Positions 16,168 to 22,336 of a DNA stretch of 22,336 nucleotides are shown in pieces (within the stretch, counting starts at the first letter, position 1; each line of letters opens with the position of its first letter). Source of the stretch: JALHTG01 sp964653695 (GTDB lineage Archaea; Thermoproteota; Bathyarchaeia; 40CM-2-53-6; JALHTG01); NCBI GenBank assembly GCA_964653695.1, contig CAZZFQ010000020.1:1-22336 (forward strand), given 5' to 3'. The notes under the pieces are model-generated. The model was not told where the DNA came from. It made no database searches and was given only the letters and a program-made list of their open reading frames with translations. Position numbers and translations under genes: made by a program.

Positions 16168-16707
16168 TCAATCGCTCTGAACAATTCTGACCTTCTCGTC
16201 AGCCTTCTCGCTTCTCAACTGTATCTCTTCCTGATACTCCTTGACCTGATTCGCTAACTTTGCGTCAGATTCCCCAAGGATCTTTACTGCAGCAAATGCT
16301 GCATTCTCCGGATCACATATCACAAGTGGAGCAACGCCCCTAGGCATCCTCAGAGATGAGAATATATCGATGCGCCAAAGATCTTCTGATTGTGGAGGAC
16401 AAGCCAGGACAGGATGTCTAGTCTTGAAGTCGACAAATCCTGACAGAGCATTTGACAGACCTGCAACGGTGATGTATACGATCCCTTCATCCAGTTTCTC
16501 ATAGTCCTCGATCATTCGAGTGAGCCTCTCCGAATCTTTGTGGGCTGAGGCAACTCTGAAGTCGCAGCTCACACCGAATCTGTCAAGAAATGATTTGATA
16601 GGAGAAGCAAAGGTGTAGTCATGCTCTGATCCGAGAATGACGACAACCCTTTTGCTTGACATGGCCAAAAATAGAGGGAAGTCTCTCTTATCTTTGACTG
16701 AGGCCAT
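16168..16707 (-). CDS. purE: AIR carboxylase, class II PurE (step 6)
   Basis: Forms CAIR from AIR. The fold is PurE, but the signature residues are those of class II (CO2-using, animal/Treponema-type) rather than the bacterial N5-CAIR mutase. They are GSEHDY (26-31), SAHK at 54-57 with the catalytic His, AGLSNALSGF at 82-91 where class I has AGAGGAAHLPG, CPP at 103-105, and SSLRMPRG at 117-124. Class II needs no PurK, and none is encoded here. It is the first gene of the nine-gene operon. ATG 16707 is used, but ATG 16662 (residue 16) lies closer to where homologues begin. Assignment to class II rests on remembered family motifs, not a search. Confidence 0.9.
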   Translation of the reverse strand: MASVKDKRDFPLFLAMSSKRVVVILGSEHDYTFASPIKSFLDRFGVSCDFRVASAHKDSERLTRMIEDYEKLDEGIVYITVAGLSNALSGFVDFKTRHPVLACPPQSEDLWRIDIFSSLRMPRGVAPLVICDPENAAFAAVKILGESDAKLANQVKEYQEEIQLRSEKADEKVRIVQSD

Positions 16708-16721
16708 TTGACTCAGTTGAT

Positions 16722-16729
16722 CGTTAAGA
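16722..16729. promoter_or_regulatory. Possible shared TATA element between purE and trm5
   Basis: The 50-base gap between divergent genes contains one TTAA-centred element (CGTTAAGA). For the plus strand it would place the transcript start near 16752, just before the trm5-like ATG. For the minus strand it would place it near 16700, which would favour the second purE ATG at 16662. Weak match; inference only. Confidence 0.25.
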
Positions 16730-16757
16730 GTGTTGTGAGGCTCGTCAGGGTGAAAGC

Positions 16758-17840
16758 ATGAGAGACGTTACCGCGGCCGAGACTCTATGCCTGCTTTTGG
16801 ACAAGAGGCGAGGAGAGTCAGCCCTCAGGTTGCTAAGGGAACTTCAACTATTGGATACTAGCTTCAGAATCGGCCGAGATGGTAATCGACTGATTGTCCC
16901 TCTGATGAGAAGCCCGTCTGAGCGAGAGCGTTCGGCGCTGGAAGTGGAGCTTGGCGATCTCCAAGTAAGTACGGGAACTTTGACTAGAGTGACTCGCAAG
17001 CCTCGAACGATCACTGAAGCTCTGAAAGGCCTACTAACTCCTAATCAGTTGGCAAGTCTACCCAGATCAATCGACATTGTTGGAGAGATCGCGATCATCG
17101 AATTGCCCGAGGAACTGCGCGAGTTCGAATCACCCATCGGCAGGGCCATCTTGGAAACCAACAGGAACCTTCGGACTGTGCTGGCAAAGGCTGGCCCCGT
17201 ATCCACAGAGAAACGCATAAGACATTTTGATATGATAGCCGGTGCCGACTCAACTGAAACCACCCACAGGGAATACGGCTGCCTATTTCGCGTTGACGTT
17301 GCGAAGGTGTACTTTAGTCCAAGACTTTCTTTTGAACACGAAAGGGTTGCCCGTCAGGTCAGAGAAAATGAGACAGTTGTCGACATGTTCACAGGCGTAG
17401 GCCCCTTTGCGATTCACATAGCGAAAAGAAGGAGAAACGTTCGTGTCTACGCCATCGATATGAATGAGGACGCAATCAGATGCCTTCGAGATAACGTACT
17501 GCTCAACAATGTTGATGACAAAGTTGTCGTATTAAGGGGAGATGCTCGAACAGTCATCCAAAAGAATCTTGCTGCAAAGTCGGACCGTGTCGTCATGAAC
17601 CATCCCTCGCGAGCCGCGGAATACGTGGAGGCAGCATCTATGGCCATCAAGCCGGAAGGAGGCGTCATTCACTACTATACCTTTGGCGCGGATCCAAATC
17701 CGCTTGAGAAAGCCAAAGAGCATCTCTCAGAAATGCTCCAGAGAGTTCAGAGGAGACTTGACAATGTCCTCTACTCAAGAATAGTGAGGGGAACTGCGCC
17801 ACATGAATGGCTTTGCGTGCTTGACGCTCTCGTGAGATAA
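16758..17840 (+). CDS. tRNA (guanine37-N1)-methyltransferase, Trm5-like
   Basis: SAM-dependent class I methyltransferase of the archaeal/eukaryotic Trm5 family, expected to make m1G37 next to the anticodon and so prevent frameshifting. The N-terminal about 180 residues form the Trm5-specific region. The catalytic domain has YFSPRLSFEHERVARQV, SAM motif I VVDMFTGVGPFAIHIA, the acidic VYAIDMNEDA, and the motif IV segment VMNHPSRAAEYVEAA. Most Trm5 proteins have NLP in motif IV; here it is NHP. The conserved C-terminus HEWLCVLDALVR is not diagnostic. ATG 16758 is preceded by AGGGTGA (16747-16753). It is monocistronic, divergent from the purine operon. At 360 aa it fits Trm5b-type enzymes. Confidence 0.83.
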   Translation: MRDVTAAETLCLLLDKRRGESALRLLRELQLLDTSFRIGRDGNRLIVPLMRSPSERERSALEVELGDLQVSTGTLTRVTRKPRTITEALKGLLTPNQLASLPRSIDIVGEIAIIELPEELREFESPIGRAILETNRNLRTVLAKAGPVSTEKRIRHFDMIAGADSTETTHREYGCLFRVDVAKVYFSPRLSFEHERVARQVRENETVVDMFTGVGPFAIHIAKRRRNVRVYAIDMNEDAIRCLRDNVLLNNVDDKVVVLRGDARTVIQKNLAAKSDRVVMNHPSRAAEYVEAASMAIKPEGGVIHYYTFGADPNPLEKAKEHLSEMLQRVQRRLDNVLYSRIVRGTAPHEWLCVLDALVR

Positions 17841-17982
17841 GACATTTTTCAAACAGCATTGAGCCGACGCACACCTTTTGGATCAGTAGATCATCGTCTG
17901 GTCGGACCCCTGTCAGACTTCGTCTTGTTAAGTATCAGACATTTGTGCTATGTCATCTTAGCAGCTCACAGACGTCTCTACA

Positions 17983-18411
17983 CTAGATTTCAGCTACTAA
18001 TTGCACAGCTATTTTGCACTCTGGATGTCTGATTAGATGAATAAACCTGCGAGAGAGGTTACAGGCAGCAGTATTCGAGGAGACCATCAGTGTTCTTCCG
18101 CATGCATATGTGCTCTTTCGAGCAACCAGATCAGTGGCATGGTCAAGTCGTAACTTATGGCTACCATTGCCATGAGCTTGTTGCTCCATGCCTTCCGCGG
18201 AGAGTATGACTGTGATCCTTGCCGAGTCGTTTCTTGCGATTCTTCTAAACTCTCTAGAAAGATCAGCAGCCCCTTTTGATGAGCTTACGGCCACAATGCA
18301 GTCACCCCTAGCCGTAAGATGTCTATCTTTTGTGATCTCGAAGGATGTTGCGTGTGTCGCCTTTATCATTGAGTGACCGCGCGCCTCAAGTGTTTCCGAA
18401 ACTCGAGTCAT
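17983..18411 (-). CDS. DUF371 family protein
   Basis: Small archaeal protein of unknown function, 142 aa, recognised as DUF371 from the N-terminal pattern ARGHSMIKATHATSFEITKD followed by LTARGDCIVAVSSSKGA, then DLSREF and the C-terminal RTLMVSSNTAACNLSR segment. It has no signal peptide or membrane span and is probably a compact alpha/beta protein. GGTGAT about five bases before ATG 18411 supports the start. It is divergent from the isoaspartate methyltransferase gene and converges with the trm5-like gene across about 140 bases. I know of no established function for this family. Confidence 0.85.
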   Translation of the reverse strand: MTRVSETLEARGHSMIKATHATSFEITKDRHLTARGDCIVAVSSSKGAADLSREFRRIARNDSARITVILSAEGMEQQAHGNGSHKLRLDHATDLVARKSTYACGRTLMVSSNTAACNLSRRFIHLIRHPECKIAVQLVAEI

Positions 18412-18449
18412 GAACTATCACCATACAGAATGATGTTTCATTTGAAATG

Positions 18450-18455
18450 CTTAAG
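18450..18455. promoter_or_regulatory. Possible bidirectional core promoter (CTTAAG)
   Basis: A palindromic CTTAAG lies between the divergent DUF371 and isoaspartate methyltransferase genes. Minus-strand transcription would start near 18426, leaving about 15 bases with the GGTGAT ribosome binding site before DUF371. Plus-strand transcription would start near 18478, downstream of GTG 18464 but upstream of TTG 18503. Confidence 0.3.
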
Positions 18456-18463
18456 GGTCTCCT

Positions 18464-19186
18464 GTGACTATCCCAGACCAAACTCTCAAAGCAGGAACGT
18501 CCTTGTCGACGACGAATGAGGCCCGGGAAAGAACCGTTGCAATGCTACAATCCGAGGGTATCCTCAAGACCAAGGAAATCGTTCGTGCTCTCCTGACTGT
18601 TCCCAGAGAGGAGTTTCTTCCGTCCGAAGTGAAGAAGTATTCCCATGTTGATACGCCATTACCGATAGGATACGGCCAGACTACAAGCGCTATTCACATG
18701 ACCGCTATGTTCTGCGAGTACAGCGGTATGAAGGCAGGACAGAAGGTGTTGGAGGTCGGTGGAGGATGCGGCTACATGAGTTGCGTCTACGCTGAGATTG
18801 TCGCTCCTAGTAACATGCCACAAGACGGGTGGGGTCATGTCTGGTCTGTTGAGATTGTGAAGGAGCTTGCGGACCTTGCGAAGCGGAACATTGAACAAAC
18901 AGGCTACAGCGATCGAGTAACGATGATTCATGGCGACGCGTCAGAGGGGCTTCCTGAACATGCTCCATATGACATAATAATCGTGACGAGTGCTGCCCCA
19001 GATGTGCCAAAGCCAATGGTTGATCAACTTGCTCCTGAAGGTGCCCTGCTCATCCCCGTCGGAGGTCCGCATCTATACCAAGAACTCATTCGAGTAAGGA
19101 GATCAAAGAACGGAAAAGTAGAGGAGAGGGATCTGGGAGGCGTGGCCTTCGTTCCGATGAGAGGAAAGAGTGGTTGGAAAGGCTAG
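18464..19186 (+). CDS. pcm: Protein-L-isoaspartate O-methyltransferase
   Basis: Repairs damaged proteins by methylating isoaspartyl residues. Features are the N-terminal helix RERTVAMLQSEGI, VPREEFLP, the substrate-loop GYGQTTSAIHMTAMF, SAM motif I VLEVGGGCGYMS (usually EVGTGSGY), VWSVEIVKEL, and the C-terminal IPVGG, HLYQELIRV and GGVAFVPMRGKSGW typical of archaeal enzymes. Between motif I and the acidic residue there is an insertion of about ten residues (APSNMPQDGW). GTG 18464 gives 240 aa; TTG 18503, with AGGA six bases ahead and the likely transcript start at about 18478, gives 227 aa, closer to the Pyrococcus enzyme. The stop codon overlaps the fen1 stop on the other strand through a shared CTAG. 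Confidence 0.9.
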   Translation: MTIPDQTLKAGTSLSTTNEARERTVAMLQSEGILKTKEIVRALLTVPREEFLPSEVKKYSHVDTPLPIGYGQTTSAIHMTAMFCEYSGMKAGQKVLEVGGGCGYMSCVYAEIVAPSNMPQDGWGHVWSVEIVKELADLAKRNIEQTGYSDRVTMIHGDASEGLPEHAPYDIIIVTSAAPDVPKPMVDQLAPEGALLIPVGGPHLYQELIRVRRSKNGKVEERDLGGVAFVPMRGKSGWKG

Positions 19187-20214
19187 TGAAAGAAAGAGTC
19201 CAAGGTTCTCTTCCTCTCTCGCTCTCTCCGCCCTGATATCATCCTCTCGACAGCGTTTCTCACTCGCTCTTCAGAGAAGTCTCTTTCCCTGCAGAGGAAT
19301 TGAACAACATCCTCGGTTTTCGGCTCTCTCCACTGTATTGAATAGTTGGAGGTTACCTTAGGGTTGAGAAATACTCCCCGTATCCTGACGGGGTCCTCAG
19401 GAAACTCCGCCTGAAGGCTTGGCAGAACCTTGTCGATGCTTCCTTGCTCCTTGAGCATTTTGAGCGCAGTCTTAGGTCCCACACCTCTCACACCATCTGG
19501 GTTATAATCTGTCCCCACCAGTATGCCGAGGTCTACGAGCTGCTCCCTACCGATGCCAAGCTCCGATAGAACTCTAGACAGCTCAATGACCTCCGGCTCA
19601 ACTTCAACATATGCCTCCCTTCTGGGGAGCTTCCTTCGGCCACTTATGGCAAGGTTCCTTACAAGGCGAGGTGCCCCGAAAAGTAATGAGTCATAGTCCT
19701 GCGATGCAGCCGCCCACACATCCCCCCTCAAGGCAATAAAAGCAGCTTGAGCTTCTCCCTCCGATGGCGCCTGGACCCATGGAACTCCGAGTGCATCAAG
19801 CAACCTCGTCGCATCATCGACCATGAGATCCTTTATCCTCGATGTCGCTTGGGCGTATCTCCTCGCTTCTTGGAAATCCCCTCGTACGACAGCCTCCTCA
19901 TACTTGAGCAGCGCCTCCTCCTTCACCTTTGATCTTCGCCTTATCTCCGCCTCCTTGAGCGAAGGAGGAACTCCGTCAAATACGTAGACGAGGCGTATTC
20001 CTTTCTCGGCCATATTGGTCGTTCTGTAAAGCAGTCCGCTCAGATGACTTGTGACTCTTCCCTGCCTATCCATTAAAGGCTCGCCGGTGGGGCCACGTAT
20101 GATTGCTAGAAACTGGTAGAGGGAGTTGTAGCCGTCGACCGCTATAGATCTACCCGAAAGCTGCTCAAGAGTAACTTTCTCTCTTGAAACCAGGTCTCCT
20201 AGGTCGACCCCCAA
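19183..20214 (-). CDS. fen: Flap endonuclease 1
   Basis: Structure-specific nuclease that removes 5' flaps during Okazaki-fragment maturation and repair. With TTG 20214 as start the protein begins MGVDLGDLV, and the metal-binding acidic residues fall on the family's usual numbers: D27 (in AVDGYN) and D80 (in VFDG). Later come the pairs in PSEGEAQ and SQDYDSL and the Asp in VGTDYN. ATG 20223 would add MLC and move the conserved Gly2 away from the N-terminus, so TTG is preferred. The C-terminus ends in RTLDSFFH, a PCNA-interacting (PIP) box. The product is 343 aa, of normal archaeal FEN1 length. It is monocistronic, with the gene's end converging on pcm. Confidence 0.96.
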   Translation of the reverse strand: MGVDLGDLVSREKVTLEQLSGRSIAVDGYNSLYQFLAIIRGPTGEPLMDRQGRVTSHLSGLLYRTTNMAEKGIRLVYVFDGVPPSLKEAEIRRRSKVKEEALLKYEEAVVRGDFQEARRYAQATSRIKDLMVDDATRLLDALGVPWVQAPSEGEAQAAFIALRGDVWAAASQDYDSLLFGAPRLVRNLAISGRRKLPRREAYVEVEPEVIELSRVLSELGIGREQLVDLGILVGTDYNPDGVRGVGPKTALKMLKEQGSIDKVLPSLQAEFPEDPVRIRGVFLNPKVTSNYSIQWREPKTEDVVQFLCRERDFSEERVRNAVERMISGRRERERKRTLDSFFH

Positions 20215-20248
20215 GCATAGCACCAGACCGTCAGTCTGCTTTATCAGG

Positions 20249-20258
20249 AATAATATCT
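20249..20258 (-). promoter_or_regulatory. TATA box for fen1
   Basis: On the minus strand it reads AGATATTATT. It is centred about 39 bases before TTG 20214, predicting a start site near 20227 and a very short leader. The rest of the gap from 20259 to 20393 shows no clear gene or RNA. Confidence 0.4.
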
Positions 20259-20393
20259 ACTCTTGCAAATAGAAAAGCAGTGCCCCCGCTCAAGCGCCTA
20301 CGTACCACTGATTCAGACGGGATAGACAGTCAGATACCTGGCGGAGGGTTGGATGCTTGTGTAGAACGATACTAGTGCCTTAGAATTGAAAGC

Positions 20394-20645
20394 CTACCGC
20401 TGGGGCACTTCTATCGTGATCGTGCACCCAGTCAGAAGGCCACTGAAGATTGCTAGAGCAGCTAGCTGAGGGGCAAGAAACGCGGCTACGACACCTGCTG
20501 TGAGAGGAATATCCAGTATGACTTTGTCCTTATGCCTTACCATTAGCTTGCGAGTGTTTCCTTCCTTAAGGAGTTGAGATGCTTTTTCTACTAGGTCTTC
20601 GACAGATGCCTTCAGCTCTTCTTCGATTCTCCGTTCTCCCAACAT
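20394..20645 (-). CDS. DUF4342-type small protein
   Basis: An 83 aa protein with two parts. An N-terminal amphipathic helical half (IEEELKASVEDLVEKASQLL) is followed by a short beta segment with NTRKLMVRHKDKVILDIPL. A hydrophobic stretch at about residues 47-74 (IPLTAGVVAAFLAPQLAALA onward) could be membrane-embedded or an amphipathic glycine/alanine helix. The combination KLMVRHKDKVILDIPLTAGV is characteristic of DUF4342, whose function is not established. AGGAG seven bases before ATG 20645 supports the start. It follows the winged-helix-like gene by nine bases and closes the cdc48 operon. Confidence 0.78.
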   Translation of the reverse strand: MLGERRIEEELKASVEDLVEKASQLLKEGNTRKLMVRHKDKVILDIPLTAGVVAAFLAPQLAALAIFSGLLTGCTITIEVPQR

Positions 20646-20654
20646 CGGTGGCTC

Positions 20655-20903
20655 CTAAGATGCTCTCTCTTTCTTCTCAACTAGTTCAACTCTTCTCTTT
20701 CCCTTCATCAGCCGCGAGACTCGTATGACTCCTTCCACCTCAAGTTTGAGGAGAGTTCTATTCAACTCCCTGAAGCTGAGGTCGCCGTATGAGTCCTTCA
20801 TCTCAGAAAGAAGCTCGATATCGGTCATTGCCCCTTTCCTCTGGAGAGTCTCAACAACCACTAGGTTCATGGGGCGGGGGCCCCAAGTCTTGGTTTCAGC
20901 CAC
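20655..20903 (-). CDS. Small winged-helix-like protein
   Basis: An 82 aa protein whose pattern of helices and a C-terminal basic beta hairpin (VIRVSRLMKGKRRVELV) looks like a winged helix: helix 1 MNLVVVETLQRKG, a turn MTDIELLSEM, recognition-type helix LSFRELNRTLLKLEVEG, then the wing. I infer DNA or protein binding; no family name is certain. The start is GTG 20903, with GAGG eight bases upstream, overlapping the end region of cdc48. The gene sits 11 bases after cdc48 and nine bases before the DUF4342 gene, so all three are probably co-transcribed. It could be an architectural or regulatory protein rather than a classic repressor. Confidence 0.7.
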   Translation of the reverse strand: MAETKTWGPRPMNLVVVETLQRKGAMTDIELLSEMKDSYGDLSFRELNRTLLKLEVEGVIRVSRLMKGKRRVELVEKKERAS

Positions 20904-20914
20904 TTGCTCTTCCT

Positions 20915-22336
20915 CTAAGCTGCTATGGGCATTGCGGCTCTTTCTCTCTTGAACCGCTTCGCGAATCCAAGATACGCATTCTCTAAATCCGGTGACAGGC
21001 TCGGCTTGATCTTATCCATTGCCTCGTTGAAGTCTTTGATGGAAACCTCTTTTGCGTTAATGTTGCTTCTCAATGCAATCATGCCTGCTTCGCGACATAC
21101 AGCCTGAAGGTCTGCTCCGGAGTATCCGATGCTCTTTGCAGCAAGATCTTCTAGGCTTACGTCCTTCGCCAAAGGCATATCTTTCATATGTATCTTCAAT
21201 ATCTGAAGACGCGTCCGCTCGTCAGGAGGCGGTACGTAGATCATTCTATCAAATCTTCCTGGCCTGAGTACTGCGGGATCCAGCATATCCGGTCTATTCG
21301 ATGCAGCAACCACAACGACATTCTGTAGGGACTCGATTCCATCCATCTCAGTCAGAAGTTGGCTTATCACTCGTTCGGTGGCGCCAGAGTCTGCATAACC
21401 CATACCGCGCCGAGGAACAACTGCGTCTAGCTCGTCGAAGAATATTATTGAGGGTGCTGCCGTTCTTCCCTTCCTGAACACTTCACGGATCGCCTTCTCA
21501 GATTCTCCCACCCATTTGCTGAAGATTTCAGGCCCCTTAATCGAAATGAAGTTCGCCTCGCTCTCTGTCGATATCGCTCGGGCCAGCATGGTCTTTCCGC
21601 ATCCAGGTGGTCCAAAGAGTAGTATCCCCCTCGGCGGTTGGACGCCCATTCTTCCGAAGACCTCGGGTTTCTTCAAGGGCCACTCTACGGCCTCAATCAG
21701 TTCTTGCTTGACATCAAGTAGTCCGCCTATGTCGTCCCATTTCACTGTTGGGACCTCTACGTATACCTCTCTCATTGCTGAGGGTGTAATCTCCCTGTAT
21801 GCCGCCAAGAAGTCCTCAAGTCTTACATCCATCTTCTCCAGAGTTTCATGAGGTATCTTCTCCTCTTCGAGATTGATTTCGGGCAAATAACGTCTCAACG
21901 CCTTCATGGCTGCCTCGCGGCACAGGGATGAGACGTCAGCTCCTGTGTATCCGTGGCTCAGATCTGCGAGCTTCTGCAGATCCACATCTTTAGCTAGTGG
22001 CATGTTTCTGGTGTGAATCTGCAAAACTTCGAATCGTCCCTGCCTGTCTGGAACTCCTATCTCTATTTCTCTGTCGAATCTTCCTGGCCTTCTAAGAGCG
22101 GGGTCGATCGCATTGGGTCTATTCGTTGCGCCTATCACTATTATGTTTCCTCTTGAGCCCATGCCGTCCATCAATGAGAGCAGTTGAGCTACTACTCGCC
22201 TCTCAACCTCGCCAGTGACTTCTTCTCGCTTTGGCGCGATTGCGTCTAGTTCATCGATGAATATGATGCTCGGGGCTGTTTCTTGAGCCTTGTGAAAGAT
22301 CTCCCTTAGACGCGCCTCAGACTCTCCGTAGAACTT
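20915..22336 (-). CDS. cdc48: Cdc48/p97-type AAA+ ATPase (partial, 5' end outside window)
   Basis: Tandem-AAA+ unfoldase that extracts and unfolds proteins, in archaea often for the proteasome. The window begins inside the D1 domain at KFYGESEARLREIF, so the N-domain and D1 Walker A are missing from view. D1 shows Walker B IIFIDELD, the KREEVTGEVERR segment, ATNRP and RRPGRFDRE. D2 is complete: Walker A GPPGCGKT, KGPEIFSKWVGESEKAIREVF, Walker B IIFFDELD, and the arginine-finger region LRPGRFDR. The C-terminus ends in AAMPIAA, with no hydrophobic-Tyr-X proteasome tail. An apparent internal start near 22174 is not a real one, because the frame continues to the window edge with conserved sequence. 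It heads an operon with two small genes. Confidence 0.96.
   Translation of the reverse strand, partial: KFYGESEARLREIFHKAQETAPSIIFIDELDAIAPKREEVTGEVERRVVAQLLSLMDGMGSRGNIIVIGATNRPNAIDPALRRPGRFDREIEIGVPDRQGRFEVLQIHTRNMPLAKDVDLQKLADLSHGYTGADVSSLCREAAMKALRRYLPEINLEEEKIPHETLEKMDVRLEDFLAAYREITPSAMREVYVEVPTVKWDDIGGLLDVKQELIEAVEWPLKKPEVFGRMGVQPPRGILLFGPPGCGKTMLARAISTESEANFISIKGPEIFSKWVGESEKAIREVFRKGRTAAPSIIFFDELDAVVPRRGMGYADSGATERVISQLLTEMDGIESLQNVVVVAASNRPDMLDPAVLRPGRFDRMIYVPPPDERTRLQILKIHMKDMPLAKDVSLEDLAAKSIGYSGADLQAVCREAGMIALRSNINAKEVSIKDFNEAMDKIKPSLSPDLENAYLGFAKRFKRERAAMPIAA

Noticed and set aside
2097..16707. Missing purK and purT read as gene loss
   Set aside because: The class II PurE needs no PurK, and PurN homologues cover the PurT step, so the pathway is complete without them.
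20259..20393. A possible tRNA or small RNA between fen1 and the DUF4342 gene
   Set aside because: Neither strand shows a T-loop consensus or a cloverleaf pairing, and only weak scattered inverted repeats are present.
1..22336. CRISPR arrays, insertion sequences, integrases or long direct repeats
   Set aside because: None was seen on reading through the window; the region looks like stable core chromosome.

Overview
The window is archaeal chromosomal DNA. The evidence is a Cdc48-type double AAA+ ATPase, a FEN1 nuclease ending in a PCNA-binding box, a Trm5-type tRNA methyltransferase, a DUF371 protein, the three-part PurS/PurL/PurQ enzyme, TATA-like boxes upstream of genes, and frequent GTG/TTG starts with GGTG- or GAGG-type ribosome binding sites. 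I cannot fix the lineage. A folate-linked purine pathway (PurN, PurH, FolD) is unlike most methanogen and Thermococcus models and would fit a TACK-like or Thermoplasmata-like lineage, but that is inference.

Layout. 1-1880: a hypothetical gene (+) and a peptidase T homologue (-). 1990-7390 (+): purF-purD-purN1-purN2-folD, tightly packed. 7391-7535: a convergent gap with three small hairpins. 7536-16707 (-): a nine-gene operon read as purE-purC-purB-IMP cyclohydrolase-AICAR formyltransferase-purM-purS-purL-purQ, with overlaps or gaps of at most 23 bases. 16758-17840 (+): trm5-like. 17983-18411 (-): DUF371. 18464-19186 (+): protein-isoaspartate methyltransferase. 19183-20214 (-): fen1. 20394-22336 (-): cdc48 (5' end outside the window), a small winged-helix-like protein and a DUF4342 protein.

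How the genes work together. The two convergent purine operons contain every step from PRPP to IMP: PurF, PurD, PurN, PurSLQ, PurM, PurE, PurC, PurB, AICAR formyltransferase and IMP cyclohydrolase. FolD can supply the 10-formyl-tetrahydrofolate used in two steps. PurE looks like the class II (CO2-using) form, which explains why no purK is present. PurH is split into two separate, translationally coupled genes. PurM is of an unusual long type. Two different PurN homologues lie in tandem, and one has Glu at the catalytic Asp position. The right-hand end is a DNA-replication and protein-quality neighbourhood unrelated to purines.
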